This document shows positions 9,289-17,744 of a stretch of 64,000 bases of DNA, piece by piece. Source of the DNA: UBA8941 sp963780545 (GTDB taxonomy: Archaea; Thermoproteota; Bathyarchaeia; TCS64); contig CAWACK010000022.1 of the NCBI GenBank assembly GCA_963780545.1, positions 4,620 through 68,619 of the forward strand. Reading direction: 5' to 3'. The position numbers were made by a program, and so were the translations under genes. How positions within the stretch are numbered: the first letter of the stretch is position 1; every line of letters starts with the position of its first letter. The notes under the pieces are model-generated. The model was not told the origin of the DNA. It did no database searches and worked only from the letters and a program-made list of their open reading frames with translations.

Positions 9289-9570
9289 ATGTACTCTAAG
9301 CAGTTAAGATTGCCCGCGATGCCCGCCATCCTGATGGCCCTGATACTCATCGCGGGAGTGAGATACATAAACTCGGTGAATGCGGGGGGCAACGTGTTCT
9401 CGGCGACGTTCAGCTCATCGCCGAGCACGACTACACATGGCGGTTGTCCCGTCTATAAGGTGGCCTTCCCAGGTGATTTCAGTTCAATGGGCATGAGTAG
9501 CGCGATGCGCCCCCTATTCTTTACCAGGTGGGTGTCTTTACCTGATAAGGCATGTTTAGCGCGTTCATGA
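9289..9570 (+). CDS. Secreted hypothetical protein, probably C-terminally truncated
   Basis: ATG preceded by a Shine-Dalgarno-like AGGAGGT and a TATA-like TTTATAA about 55 bp upstream. The N-terminus has a signal sequence (MPAILMALILIAGVRYINSV). The mature part is Ser/Thr/Gly-rich. The frame ends abruptly in KACLARS at an alternating GCGCG patch (9555-9581), so the original C-terminus may have been lost. Function unknown. Confidence 0.5.
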   Translation: MYSKQLRLPAMPAILMALILIAGVRYINSVNAGGNVFSATFSSSPSTTTHGGCPVYKVAFPGDFSSMGMSSAMRPLFFTRWVSLPDKACLARS

Positions 9571-9660
9571 TGCCCGCGCGAACGATGTGCTTGAACTTGT
9601 TAAAGTGGGTTTATTATCAATGTTTAATAACTTGAGTTTTGGTGTTTTCATCGAGTAATT

Positions 9661-9960
9661 ATGAGGATTATTGAGGAGCTTCAGGGCAGGATCATTGTGG
9701 ATGCGAGGGGAAATGAAGTTGGGAAGGTTGATGATGTTGAGATCGACGTCGAGACTCGGAGCCTCGCCGCGCTGGTTGTGAAGGGCAAGGGGGTGCTGTC
9801 GAAGCAGTTCCAGGCGGAGAAGTTAGCGTCGATGATGAAGAGGCTGGGGTTGACGAAGACTGAGGATCTGTTGATCCCGTTCGACGATGTCCAGGTGATT
9901 GGAAAGTATGTGATCCTGAAGAACATTGTCGTCCCAGGTAACGCGCCCCCAATCTCCTAA
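9661..9960 (+). CDS. PRC-barrel domain protein
   Basis: 99 aa, complete. MRIIEELQGRIIVDARGNEV and GKVDDVEIDVETRSLAALVV form the beta-barrel repeat typical of PRC-barrel proteins. FDDVQVIGKYVILK at the end is a second signature stretch. Single-domain archaeal PRC-barrel proteins are cytoplasmic. Some relatives associate with the cell-division machinery (CdpB family), while others have unknown roles. ATG start. A run of A/T (TTTATTATCAATG) upstream could be the promoter. Confidence 0.85.
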   Translation: MRIIEELQGRIIVDARGNEVGKVDDVEIDVETRSLAALVVKGKGVLSKQFQAEKLASMMKRLGLTKTEDLLIPFDDVQVIGKYVILKNIVVPGNAPPIS

Positions 9961-10002
9961 AGGAGTATCCATTTAGTTACTCGCGCTCGATTTAGAAAGC
10001 AG

Positions 10003-10670
10003 CTACTCGGCGATCTCTTGCAGGACGCGGGCAACCAGCGCGTTAGATAGGATGACGGGTTTCCCCGTTGTCTCCTTCACTATCTGCTTCATATCGTGCG
10101 TGAAGCCCATGCAGTCTAGGAACACCAGATCCACGTTCTCCCTCGAGATCTTGGCTGCTATCTCCTTGAGCTCATCCGCTGAGCCGTACGGGGAGGCTGA
10201 ATCGTAGTAGACGTCGACGTCCTTCCCGAAGGCGTCCGACTTGCCCTTCGGTATCTGCTCCTTAGCTGGGACGACTACCGCCAGCTTGCCTCTCCTGAGC
10301 GACCCCGTGACCGTCCCCTGACGATGTCGGAGGGCTGGACTACGAGGCACCTGGAGTTGAACTCAGAGAACTTGCCTGTGCAGAGGAGGAGGATGATGCC
10401 CACCTTCTTCCCCTCGAGGACGTCGATGCCCTTCTGTAGGTTGGATATGACGAGGTCATGCGCTACCTTGATCTCCTCCCCATCCCTGAGTTTTGTGACG
10501 AGTATCCTCTCCCCGGGCGCTGGCTTCCTGCTCCTCAGATCCTCGACGGAGAAGTCGTCGAGGGCGCCCCTCTCAATGATCTCGTAGTCGCTGCCAAGGA
10601 CCCGCAGGAACTCCCCCACGACGTCTGGTCTGGGGGACTGCCCTATCGTCAGTATGCCAATCTTCTTCAT
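10003..10670 (-). CDS. aroM: AroM family protein (one frameshift)
   Basis: The N-terminal part MKKIGILTIGQSPRPDVVGE is the AroM signature. The product continues to about residue 115, then a one-base shift near 10320 moves the frame to GKLAVVVPAKEQIPKGK and LVFLDCMGFTHDMKQIVKET, ending in ALVARVLQEIAE. Together they give about 222 aa, the usual AroM length. The family shares the Asp/Glu/hydantoin-racemase fold. GQSPRPD and DCMGF hold the expected conserved residues, but the reaction is unknown. The frameshift may be a sequencing indel, because both halves are well conserved. Confidence 0.8.
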
Positions 10671-10815
10671 GTTAAATGCAGGGATTGATTGGAGACTTAT
10701 ATCATTATTTATGGTGCCTCGACGAAAATGAGTTACATCGAGGAGAATCCACGAGATCGAAATATGCTGCCGATAATATCGCTCAGAATTGTTATATACA
10801 GTATTAGTGCCGAGG

Positions 10816-10944
10816 ATGGTTGATAACGCCGATGAGATGTTTGATACTGGAGGACGCGCGCGCCGCGTCCTACCCATGACCGTCCACGTCGACCAGGGAG
10901 ATACCACTAAGCTGGAGATCAACATCGACACCGGGATCAGATAA
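10816..10944 (+). pseudogene. Short ORF spanning a CG tract; likely C-terminal scrap
   Basis: A 42-aa frame reads through ACGCGCGCGCCGCGT (10854-10868) into VLPMTVHVDQGDTTKLEINI-DTGIR, a well-behaved beta-strand C-terminus. Upstream codons look unrelated. I take it as the 3' end of a gene joined to other sequence at the tract. Parent family not recognised. Confidence 0.4.
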
Positions 10945-11185
10945 CACACGATCGCTTTTCCAAAGAAGCCCACGTCCTTAGACGTTCGTCGAGTGACGTC
11001 TCCGGACCCTCATGGGGATTATATACTCGCGCGTTCTGGGGTTGGGTTATTGGCACGCGAGTCGGTGGCTTGAAATGAGAAGATCATTCCAACTGTTTGG
11101 GCTCGTCAGAAGCTGCTTGAAGATGCCCCCCTTAGAGTTAGAATTGTTAGAAAAGTATATAATGCTGGAGATAAGTTGGCTATTC

Positions 11186-11446
11186 GTGAGCATCAGCATC
11201 AAGGACCTCGATGAGAGCGCCTTCAGGAACCTTAAGGCCGAGGCGGTTAGACGCGGCATGAGGATAGGAGACGCCGCTACCGAGGCCTTCAGGGCATGGG
11301 TTGCATCTCAGAGGCAGGTACGGATTAGAGATAGAGAGCGTATGTTGGCTGCGGCACGTGACATGGATGCCCTGAGGGAGGGCGGCGGCGAAGGCTGGTC
11401 TGGGGTGGAGGAGGTCCGGAAGTGGCGGGACGAGAGGAAGCGGTGA
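11186..11446 (+). CDS. VapB-type antitoxin
   Basis: The best start is the GTG at 11186, because upstream codons look random. 86 aa: SISIKDLDESAFRNLKAEAV with RRGMRIGDAATEAFRAW forms a ribbon-helix-helix-like N-terminal DNA-binding part. A charged tail (GVEEVRKWRDERKR) would bind the toxin. Its TGA overlaps the GTG start of the PIN toxin, the usual antitoxin-first coupling. It probably represses its own operon with the toxin. Confidence 0.75.
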   Translation: MSISIKDLDESAFRNLKAEAVRRGMRIGDAATEAFRAWVASQRQVRIRDRERMLAAARDMDALREGGGEGWSGVEEVRKWRDERKR

Positions 11447-11838
11447 TCGACGCTTCCGTTGCAGTCAAGTGGTTCTCCGAGGAGCCGGGAACTCAGTCTG
11501 CTCTCAAGTTGAGGGATGAGCATGTCGACGGCGTGAGGATGCTTACAGCCCCAGATCTTATGTTGTATGAGGTTGCGAACGCTCTCAGGTACAAGCCGGG
11601 GTTTAGTGGTGAGAAGGTTGTTAGGGCGATTGCTGATTTGATGGATATCCAGGTCGACCTAATCGTACCTAGCAGGGATTTGGCTGAGAGGGCCTCCGAA
11701 CTCGCGTATACTTATGGTGTCACCGTGTATGATTCCTGTTACCTGGCGTTGTCGGAGTTGTTGGGGGTGAGTCTCTATACTTCCGATAAGAGGTTCTTCG
11801 ATAACGCGAAGGCGTCGGGGTGCATGATTTTTATCTAG
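11443..11838 (+). CDS. vapC: VapC-type PIN-domain toxin
   Basis: A GTG at 11443 inside GTGA gives MIDASVAVKWFSEE, the standard PIN start. It is preferred over the GTG at 11422. Acidic ligands are Asp3, Glu in MLYEVANAL, Asp in VYDSCYLALSE and Asp in TSDKRFFDNA. These fit the four metal-binding positions of PIN RNases, which cleave tRNA or rRNA when released from VapB. 131 aa, usual length. The module is enclosed by CG tracts at 11028-11034 and 11900-11908. Confidence 0.9.
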   Translation: MIDASVAVKWFSEEPGTQSALKLRDEHVDGVRMLTAPDLMLYEVANALRYKPGFSGEKVVRAIADLMDIQVDLIVPSRDLAERASELAYTYGVTVYDSCYLALSELLGVSLYTSDKRFFDNAKASGCMIFI

Positions 11839-12173
11839 TCGCGTACGCCCCTACACTCTTCTATACTCTCTTACTCTTTAAACAAATAAACAGGAAAAAG
11901 CGCGCGCGGTTAGGTCGAGGACTGGTTTTCCCTCTCTTTTCTTCTTGGAGGTGACTAAGCTGAGTTCCTTTTGAAAGCTCGATGCTTCGGGTTTATACCT
12001 CCATCTTGATGACGATTTTATCACCATTTTTTTCTCACTTACGAATCTGAGGCCAAGATCTTGGCTCTCAGACCCCTAAAACAATTTTCTATGTAGTCAT
12101 ACGATGTAGCGCGCACACCAAAGCTTGATTAACTCATGCGTGTTGAAGGCGAACCAAAATTGAGGGCAGCGCG
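11839..12173. other. Intergenic with two alternating tracts
   Basis: No gene seen in this stretch of about 335 bp. It holds GCGCGCGCG (11900-11908) and GCGCGCACAC (12109-12118). There is also a palindromic patch, CCAAGATCTTGG (12052-12063). Confidence 0.5.
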
Positions 12174-12401
12174 ATGAGGAATAATGAGTGCACTTTTTAT
12201 ATCATGAAGGGGGAGAAATGCGTCAACAAGTTTAGGAAAGATGGGGCTGGTTGGAGCCTAACGATTGCTACTGGTCGTGTGTTTCCTTGTACTTGTGAAC
12301 AGATGGTTTCTCATTTACTTCCTGCCTTAGCCTTCGGAAGTAGGAGAGGTATAACGGTTAATGTCGTCCCTGATGAGGAAAAGTCAACTACCCACCCCTA
12401 A
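12174..12401 (+). CDS. Small Cys-containing protein, 3' end fused to an IS605 right end
   Basis: 75 aa from ATG. FPCTCEQMVSHLLPALAFGS and RRGITVNVVPDEE look like a genuine folded protein (Cys pair, then helix and strand). The last codons (KSTTHP, TAA) come from the hairpin of an IS605-type end. The native C-terminus is therefore replaced by IS sequence, or the element inserted right at it. Function unknown. Confidence 0.45.
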   Translation: MRNNECTFYIMKGEKCVNKFRKDGAGWSLTIATGRVFPCTCEQMVSHLLPALAFGSRRGITVNVVPDEEKSTTHP

Positions 12402-12452
12402 AGGGGTGAGCTTGAAGTTAAAGCTCCCACCTGGGCAGACAACAATAGGCTG
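12387..12452 (-). mobile_element. IS200/IS605 right-end remnant
   Basis: Homologous base by base to 26456-26527: a hairpin CCCACCCCTAAAGGGGTGAGC, then codons for the TnpB tail (VVCPGG in the minus frame). Homology to the second copy stops exactly where this copy enters the tract TGCGCGCACT (12451-12460). Only the last about 65 bp of the element remain. Confidence 0.75.
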
Positions 12453-12519
12453 CGCGCACTCATCTGAGTGTCAATGGACTGGATAAGCGTCATAACCGAC
12501 GACGACGTGGTTAAATCAG

Positions 12520-12870
12520 ATGGCTAAGTGGAAAAAGTCACCCGAGGAGCTCGTAGCCTTGATGGCTGAGAGGATGAAGGAGGTAAAGTGCGACCATAGG
12601 AAGATGTTCGGCTACCCTGCCTACTTCGTGGATGGCAGGATGTTCGCTGGAGTATTTGAGGATCAGGTCTTCCTGAGGCTGCCTGACGCAGAGGCGGAGA
12701 AGCTCGCAGAGGAGTACTCTGAGTCGAGGAGCTTCGAACCGATGAAGGGTAGACCCATGCGGAGCTATGTCACAATTCCCAAGGCTATCTATTCTTCGGA
12801 TGAGGCGTTCAAACCCTGGATCGAGAAGTCAATCGCCTACACTCAATCTCTCCCAAAGAGGCGCCCATAG
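12520..12870 (+). CDS. TfoX N-terminal domain protein
   Basis: 116 aa. KCDHRKMFGYPAYFVDGRMF, FAGVFEDQVFLRLPD and SRSFEPMKGRPMRSYV follow the TfoX/Sxy N-terminal domain closely. In this family stand-alone archaeal members have no proven function, while bacterial TfoX regulates competence. The conserved FGYPAYFV block and the late PMKGRPM block are both present, so the domain is complete. It is monocistronic and follows an IS605 remnant by about 70 bp. Confidence 0.8.
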   Translation: MAKWKKSPEELVALMAERMKEVKCDHRKMFGYPAYFVDGRMFAGVFEDQVFLRLPDAEAEKLAEEYSESRSFEPMKGRPMRSYVTIPKAIYSSDEAFKPWIEKSIAYTQSLPKRRP

Positions 12871-12897
12871 CTCTTAAACCACAGCCAGCGTTCCCCT

Positions 12898-12907
12898 CGC
12901 GCATGCG
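12898..12907. repeat. Alternating CGCGCATGCG tract
   Basis: Lies in the 58-bp gap between convergent tfoX-like and MFS genes. Confidence 0.55.
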
Positions 12908-12928
12908 GATAGCGGGTAAAGGTAGGGG

Positions 12929-14092
12929 TCAGCCGACTTGGTCATCTCTGATGAGTGCGACCATTAACAACCCGCATAGCCCTAAAACAGGCAGAACTAC
13001 ACCCATCAAGCTCCACCCCGAGTAGGCCAACATCAGGCCACCGAGCGCGGTGCCCGCACTGTACCCGAGCTGGGTCGAGGCGAAGTGAAGGCTCATGACG
13101 GCTCCGCCCTGCTTCGAGGACTGGTCCAGGCTCAGGGCGCTGTTCCCACTCAGCCTGAAGCCCATCACGAAGTTCCCAGCCATGATAGCGGCAACGGAGA
13201 GAGCTAGGCCGGGCAAGAAGTGATATGCCAGCGTAGCGGCAGAGATGCCTAGCATGCCGACGATGGTGGTCTTCCTGGGTCCCAGGCCCCCTATCAGCCT
13301 GCTAGACGCGAAGCTTCCGACGATGTAGGAGGCGGCCGTACCCGTGAAGACTATGCCGGTCAGAACGGTGCCCGCCGCGTAGACCTCCTTAAGGAAGCTG
13401 AAGCAGTACAGATTAAGGCCCATCTCCGCGGTCGAGCAGAGTAGCGCGCCTCCCAGGCTTCTCATAGCGCCGCGGTTCCCGGCAACTCGACGCATGCTAA
13501 CTATGATGCTTCCACCGCTGCCCCTGAACTTGGACTTGGGGAGGAGCACGGTTGTTGACGCCAGGCCAAGTACCCCTAAGACCCCTGCGAACCCTAGGTA
13601 GGCTAGACGCCAGCCGCCGACCTGGGCTAGGACACCCACCGCGACCCCCCCGAATAGGAAGGAGGCTGCGGCTGCGATTCCGATCAGGCCCATGACCCTC
13701 CCCCTCTCATCCCTCTGGTAGTATTCTCCCACGAGTGTGGTCGTCATCGGCGAGGCAACAGCTATTCCCAGGCCGGCTGCCACGGTGAACCCGAGTAGCA
13801 CCATAAAGCTGGGTGAAAACGTGGATGCTATCGAGCTGGCCGCTATTATCGCCAGTCCCGCTATCAGCAGGCTCCTGTAGCTGAACCTGCTCGTCAACCC
13901 GGTGGCCATGAGACTGCCAAATAGGGCCGTTATGCTGATGACCGTCAAGAGCTGGCCCGTCAGCGATATCGACGTTCCGAGTGACAGACTGATCTCGACG
14001 AGCAGTAGGCTAAGCACCGCCACAGGAAGAGTCGTGCACATCATGCTGACGAAAAGGGCAGGAAGGGCCCGCCTCTTATCCTCGGAGGTCAT
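12929..14092 (-). CDS. MFS efflux-type transporter
   Basis: 387 aa, 12 predicted membrane helices, close to the DHA1 drug-efflux subgroup in length and layout. The N-terminal helix 1 and loop (LSLGTSISLTGQLLTVISI), the motif after helix 5 (YYQRDERGRVMGLIGIAAA) and the central gap after helix 6 are as expected. It probably exports small hydrophobic compounds by proton antiport. The substrate is unknown. ATG start at 14092. The gene is intact and stands between CG tracts (12898-12907 and 14137-14146). Confidence 0.85.
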   Translation of the reverse strand: MTSEDKRRALPALFVSMMCTTLPVAVLSLLLVEISLSLGTSISLTGQLLTVISITALFGSLMATGLTSRFSYRSLLIAGLAIIAASSIASTFSPSFMVLLGFTVAAGLGIAVASPMTTTLVGEYYQRDERGRVMGLIGIAAAASFLFGGVAVGVLAQVGGWRLAYLGFAGVLGVLGLASTTVLLPKSKFRGSGGSIIVSMRRVAGNRGAMRSLGGALLCSTAEMGLNLYCFSFLKEVYAAGTVLTGIVFTGTAASYIVGSFASSRLIGGLGPRKTTIVGMLGISAATLAYHFLPGLALSVAAIMAGNFVMGFRLSGNSALSLDQSSKQGGAVMSLHFASTQLGYSAGTALGGLMLAYSGWSLMGVVLPVLGLCGLLMVALIRDDQVG

Positions 14093-14136
14093 GTAGGCTG
14101 TTTATTTGATGTAATTTTTGTGCTTTTCTGTAGCGA

Positions 14137-14167
14137 GTGCGCGCGATGAGACGGTTCTCGCGCGCGC
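14137..14167. repeat. Two alternating tracts left of a SHOCT scrap
   Basis: GTGCGCGCGA (14137-14146) and TCGCGCGCGC (14158-14167). The second one marks the left edge of the SHOCT-domain fragment. Confidence 0.7.
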
Positions 14168-14253
14168 CTGTTGCTATAGTTAAGTTGCGTTATGCTGAGG
14201 GTGAGATTACCAAGGAGCAGTATGAGTAGATCCTCAGAACCCTAAGAATAGTT
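14168..14253 (+). pseudogene. Scrap of a SHOCT-domain gene between two tracts
   Basis: Reads VAIVKLRYAEGEITKEQYE, stop, ILRTLRI. This matches ILRQRYARGEISKEQFDEML of the gene at 6541-6914, with an in-frame TAG where a Glu codon is expected. The fragment is about 85 bp. It begins right after TCGCGCGCGC and ends at TGCGCTCGTACGCGCGA (14254-14270). Confidence 0.75.
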
Positions 14254-14298
14254 TGCGCTCGTACGCGCGAATGGCTTCATTTTGATGCGCGTGCGCGA
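14254..14298. repeat. Alternating tracts right of the SHOCT scrap
   Basis: TGCGCTCGTACGCGCGA (14254-14270) and TGCGCGTGCGCGA (14286-14298), 15 bp apart. Confidence 0.65.
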
Positions 14299-14471
14299 GA
14301 TTCATTAAACTGAGCATACGCGAAGGGGGCTAATCCCTGGTCTTTTAAACTGCTAATTACCCATTTTTTTTCGGGGAGTATTCCCATATTCCCTTTACCT
14401 CCGACAGACAAGCTGGGGCCGAATAGGCCCCAAATTCTCGCATTCTCTTCGATGATTTGAATATACGCCAA
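14277..14471 (-). CDS. Doubtful short ORF (64 aa)
   Basis: The frame starts with MAYIQIIEENARIWGLFGP and ends in ESRARASK through the tract at 14286-14298. It could be a truncated gene cut by that tract or a chance frame. No family recognised. Confidence 0.25.
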   Translation of the reverse strand: MAYIQIIEENARIWGLFGPSLSVGGKGNMGILPEKKWVISSLKDQGLAPFAYAQFNESRARASK

Positions 14472-14505
14472 CGATTCCGCATCTCACGCGCATGATCTTT
14501 GTTTT

Positions 14506-14664
14506 CTATTCCTCAATCTTATGAGGAGGAATTAAGCTTCTCCTAGTCCTAACCCGATCAACACCGCCCCCGATGATCGCCCCAACGTTTATGGCGGTCG
14601 CGTCGAAGAGGCCGAGTTTCTGCTTCAGCTCACCCTCCTTAGACAGGGGTAGACCCTCTTCCAT
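14506..14664 (-). pseudogene. N-terminal scrap of an amino-acid permease (APC type)
   Basis: 52-codon frame from ATG 14664. SKEGELKQKLGLFDATAINV followed by GAIIGGGV is the start of helix 1 of APC-superfamily permeases (GLFDATAIxVGAIIGxGIF). After GGGV the sequence becomes unrelated (DRVRTRRSL) and stops. The remaining 11 or so helices are absent. No CG run is seen at this particular breakpoint. Confidence 0.65.
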
Positions 14665-14780
14665 ATGAGTTGAAGCACCGTTAATTAAACTAGAACCGTT
14701 AAGTCGTAGCCTATTGGAGCCGCGCGTAGTTCACGCGATATGCATATCAGCCTAAACGAGACAAAAATGTAGTTACAAGA

Positions 14781-14790
14781 TTTTATAAGA
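14781..14790 (+). promoter_or_regulatory. TATA-like box for the M24 gene
   Basis: TTTTATAAGA lies 29-38 bp upstream of the ATG at 14819. This is the distance expected for an archaeal promoter driving a transcript with a very short leader. Confidence 0.5.
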
Positions 14791-14818
14791 CTTAGGGTTA
14801 CCCTTTCACTTGAATGGT

Positions 14819-15916
14819 ATGAACTCGGGTGAAATAAGTCAGAGACAGGAAAAAGCTAGAAATCTGCTAACGGACAGAGAGCTGGACGCGTTCGTACTAG
14901 CGTCAAGTGAGAACATACGATACCTATCTGGTGTGACCGAACCAAGCGTACATTCGTGCAGTGTATTGATTATCCCAAGACAGTCCGAGCCTACACTCAC
15001 TGTCCTGTGGCTTGACGAAGAGGCGGCCCAGGAGCAGGTTGAAGGAGTCAATGTAGTAACGTATACGCCTCAGTCTTTCGGGTTGACCGTAACGAATCTT
15101 ATAAAACAACTCAACATAGAAAAAATCAGTTTGGGCATGGATCCGAGGGCTCTAACGCGGCTGAGTGATTCGTTTAGAAGGTCACTTCCTCAGGCGACTC
15201 TTCAGAACGCCTCCAAGACCGTTACGGAGCTAAGATGGGTGAAGTCATTGGGGGAGATTCAGATGATGCGGAAGGCCTGTGAGATCGCGGACCAAGGGAT
15301 GAGGGCCGCTCAAGAGTCCTTGAGGCCTGGTGTCACGGAGCTCCACGTAGCAGCGCAGGCGGAGCATGCCATGCTGGAGCTTGGCTCAGAGCCAATAAAA
15401 CATCGCACGATAGTGGGCTCAGGGCGTAGGGCAGGGCTGGTTCACCCCTTTGCCACCGATAAGAAGATAGATGAAGGCGAAATGGTTGCGATTGATCTAG
15501 GCGCAGTCTATCAGGGTTATTGCTCAGATTTGGCTAGGACCTTCTTCACAAGCGGGGTTGGGGGCGAAATTGAGAGCGACTACGAGTCTATGAGGGTGAT
15601 AGAGGAGAATATTATGAAAAAGATGCGTCGGGGTGTTCCGATTAAGGAGCTTGAAGCCTTCGCGAACGTAGTCGCCAAGGAAAATGGTCGTCAGCTTATC
15701 GGCCACCTAGGCCACAGCATAGGGCTCGAAGTGGAGGAACAACCTGACCTCGGCTTTGTTGTTGGACCCACAATCGACGCCAAGCTGGAGGCCAATATGC
15801 TTGTGGCTCTGATACAGAGTTCACTTAAGTCTAATAACTCGCTGGGTATAAGACTGGAAGACACTATGCTAGTGACGGAATCAGGAGTCGAAACTTTAAC
15901 TAGATACCCTAAATGA
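14819..15916 (+). CDS. M24 family (Xaa-Pro peptidase/creatinase-like) protein
   Basis: 365 aa from ATG 14819; a TTG at 14810 is possible but weaker. A creatinase N-terminal domain (1-135) is followed by the pita-bread catalytic fold (from about 145). Metal-ligand candidates present are Asp226 (AIDLG), Asp237 (SDLART), His299 (GHLGHS) and Glu347 (IRLED). The Glu usually found in the TxEPG motif is absent: the segment reads MLVALIQSSLKS. The HE of the GxxVHE motif reads VEE. It may therefore be a creatinase-type or inactive relative rather than a prolidase. Sequence is otherwise intact and the gene is solitary. Confidence 0.8.
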   Translation: MNSGEISQRQEKARNLLTDRELDAFVLASSENIRYLSGVTEPSVHSCSVLIIPRQSEPTLTVLWLDEEAAQEQVEGVNVVTYTPQSFGLTVTNLIKQLNIEKISLGMDPRALTRLSDSFRRSLPQATLQNASKTVTELRWVKSLGEIQMMRKACEIADQGMRAAQESLRPGVTELHVAAQAEHAMLELGSEPIKHRTIVGSGRRAGLVHPFATDKKIDEGEMVAIDLGAVYQGYCSDLARTFFTSGVGGEIESDYESMRVIEENIMKKMRRGVPIKELEAFANVVAKENGRQLIGHLGHSIGLEVEEQPDLGFVVGPTIDAKLEANMLVALIQSSLKSNNSLGIRLEDTMLVTESGVETLTRYPK

Positions 15917-16269
15917 ATCACTAAAACGCTGAGTTTCTCAGCGGAGATTAATGGTAAGTTCTTTAACCCTATAAAATATTTGATTATGGGGCAATCCCTA
16001 CTCACGATCCTAGACAAATCTGAATTTTGGTGTTACTACACCTTTCAGGGCCATAATTTTAATAAAACTACTCTATACACTTAACAAATCGCCCATTGCG
16101 CGCGCATGCCGCCACACTTAGGGCATATAGGATCACACCGAGTGCCAGCAGGGTTCGCGAGCGCGAGTGCGCACGATTAGTAGATGCTTGAACTGGGATC
16201 TGACGATAATCGATTAGATGCCTAATCTAGGTTTATATTCGAAGACTCCAAAATTTTTTTGGTGGTTCT
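15917..16269. other. Intergenic with alternating tracts
   Basis: No gene seen. TGCGCGCGCATGC at 16097-16109 and a longer run, TTCGCGAGCGCGAGTGCGCA, at 16154-16173. TTTATATTC (16231-16239) lies about 30 bp before the VOC gene start and could be its TATA box. Confidence 0.5.
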
Positions 16270-16647
16270 ATGAATGAGGTAGTTCACTTCGAGATACCAG
16301 TGGAGGACATTGGTCGCGCGGGCAAGTTCTATAAAACCGTCTTCGGATGGCAGTTGACGCCCATGAAGGAGATGGAGTACACGATGGTTCAGACTACGGA
16401 GCTGGATGAGAACAGGATGCCGAAGAAGCCGGGGGCCATAAACGGTGGGATTGCGAAGAGGAGGCGAAACTACAGGAGCCCAATTGTCGTAATCGCGGTA
16501 CCAGACATCAAGGAGGCTCTGGCATTGGTTAAGAAGAATGGCGGTAAGGTGGTGGGTAAGAAAATGGAGGTCCCGAAGAGGGGTTGGTCCGCCTACTTCA
16601 AGGATCCTGAGGGAAACGTCATCGGGTTATGGCAGAATTTGATGTAG
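16270..16647 (+). CDS. VOC-family (glyoxalase-like) protein
   Basis: 125 aa. VVHFEIPVEDIGRAGKFYKT opens the first beta-alpha-beta-beta-beta module with a candidate metal His4-type position. SPIVVIAVPDIKEALALVKK opens the second, and WSAYFKDPEGNVIGLWQ closes it with the usual Glu/Asn-rich end. The family includes glyoxalase I, dioxygenases and antibiotic-binding proteins, so the reaction cannot be named. ATG start, tight 23-bp distance from a TATA-like box. Confidence 0.85.
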   Translation: MNEVVHFEIPVEDIGRAGKFYKTVFGWQLTPMKEMEYTMVQTTELDENRMPKKPGAINGGIAKRRRNYRSPIVVIAVPDIKEALALVKKNGGKVVGKKMEVPKRGWSAYFKDPEGNVIGLWQNLM

Positions 16648-16656
16648 CTGCTGTGT

Positions 16657-16863
16657 GTGCTTGCTCGCGGTAAGGCAATGTTTCTTTATCGGGACAGCGT
16701 ATCTGAGATGATTATCAAACGGCAAAGGGTAGACTCGTATAGATTACTTGAACTTCTAGAGTGCCTCGTCTTCCTCGTTGTCCTCGCTGGGTTGACGGGC
16801 CTCGGCTTCATCCTCATCCTTACCCCCAAACTCATGCAGCTCGCGCAGCTCGATTATTTTTGA
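16657..16863 (+). CDS. Small membrane protein (68 aa)
   Basis: One or two hydrophobic helices (ECLVFLVVLAGLTGLGFILI) after a basic N-terminus. The true start may be the ATG giving MIIKRQRVDSYRLLEL. It overlaps the 3' end of the convergent gene by 10 bp. No family recognised. Confidence 0.4.
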   Translation: MLARGKAMFLYRDSVSEMIIKRQRVDSYRLLELLECLVFLVVLAGLTGLGFILILTPKLMQLAQLDYF

Positions 16864-17744
16864 CGAGGTTTCGAGTCTAGTTTGATCCTATAGTCGACGA
16901 CGTCTCTAACATCAAAGGACAGTGTGAGACCAGCCCAGCTGAGCCTGCCCCGTACCCTCTCCCGTCCCCGAAGGAGCCTGGCTTTAGCTGGTCTAAACAC
17001 TGTGAAGGATGTGTCTCCGTCGAGTGTCGAGAGTGTTGCCTCTGATGCGTTGATCTTCTCCCATGCACCAATTTTATCGTCGATGAGGGTGGAGTCGGCA
17101 AAATCACATCTTCTGAATACTGAGGCGCCCTGTTCGTTGAGCATGATGAGTTCCACGCATCCTTCAATGAGCTTCGTATATGCCTTGATCTCGACCTCAT
17201 CTGTGTGGATTTTGTAGAGCACCCGGACCGACCCTCTTGGTTCGGTGGGGAGGAAGTTCGTACTCACCCCTGCTATTTTCCTGAGTTCAATTACCTTATC
17301 GAATACCGGCCTTAATGCACCAAGTGACAGGTAGAGGATGCTGAAGATGCGGTGAATGGGATGGTAGAGGTTATCGGTTATCCTTGATCCTCTGAGGCTT
17401 TTTATCGAGATGGTATCCATCTCGTAAGTCTTCTCTATGATGGGATAGGGTTCACATTGGATCATCCTGAGCGTCGCTGAGCCCGGGAAGAGCGTCTTGT
17501 CTTTGAATATTGCTATCGGTAGTCCGAAGCCAGCTCCCTCCTCAACGAGCTCAACGCTTCCCTTGACAAGGATCAGCGCCTTATGTATCTCAGCTATCTC
17601 GAGGTTTCCCGGTCTCCTATCGGGATATACCCTGAGGGAAAGGCCCTCTGCCACCTCTATGGTTATTGGTTCCGCTGAGATTGAATAGCGAGCCCGCGAC
17701 GTAATCACCATGGAGACCATTATTGTGGCGTGCAATAAACCCAA
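16854..17744 (-). CDS. Hypothetical protein (296 aa), beta-rich
   Basis: No family recognised. The product is rich in short beta strands (ITIEVAEGLSLRVYPDRRPG, ALILVKGSVELVEEG, SFTVFRPAKARLL) with one central hydrophobic segment (IHRIFSILYLSLGALRPVF). N-terminal codons before SISAEPITIEV look less constrained, so the true start may be the internal ATG at residue 9 or 12. It is divergent from the radical SAM/glycosyltransferase set (149-bp gap) and may share its regulation. Confidence 0.6.
   Translation of the reverse strand: MGLLHATIMVSMVITSRARYSISAEPITIEVAEGLSLRVYPDRRPGNLEIAEIHKALILVKGSVELVEEGAGFGLPIAIFKDKTLFPGSATLRMIQCEPYPIIEKTYEMDTISIKSLRGSRITDNLYHPIHRIFSILYLSLGALRPVFDKVIELRKIAGVSTNFLPTEPRGSVRVLYKIHTDEVEIKAYTKLIEGCVELIMLNEQGASVFRRCDFADSTLIDDKIGAWEKINASEATLSTLDGDTSFTVFRPAKARLLRGRERVRGRLSWAGLTLSFDVRDVVDYRIKLDSKPRQK

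Noticed and set aside
16316..16323. CGCGCG inside the VOC gene and GGCGCGCGG inside the radical SAM gene (18.72 kb)
   Set aside because: Isolated six- to seven-base runs in frame with conserved residues, not interrupting homology. Not counted as seams.
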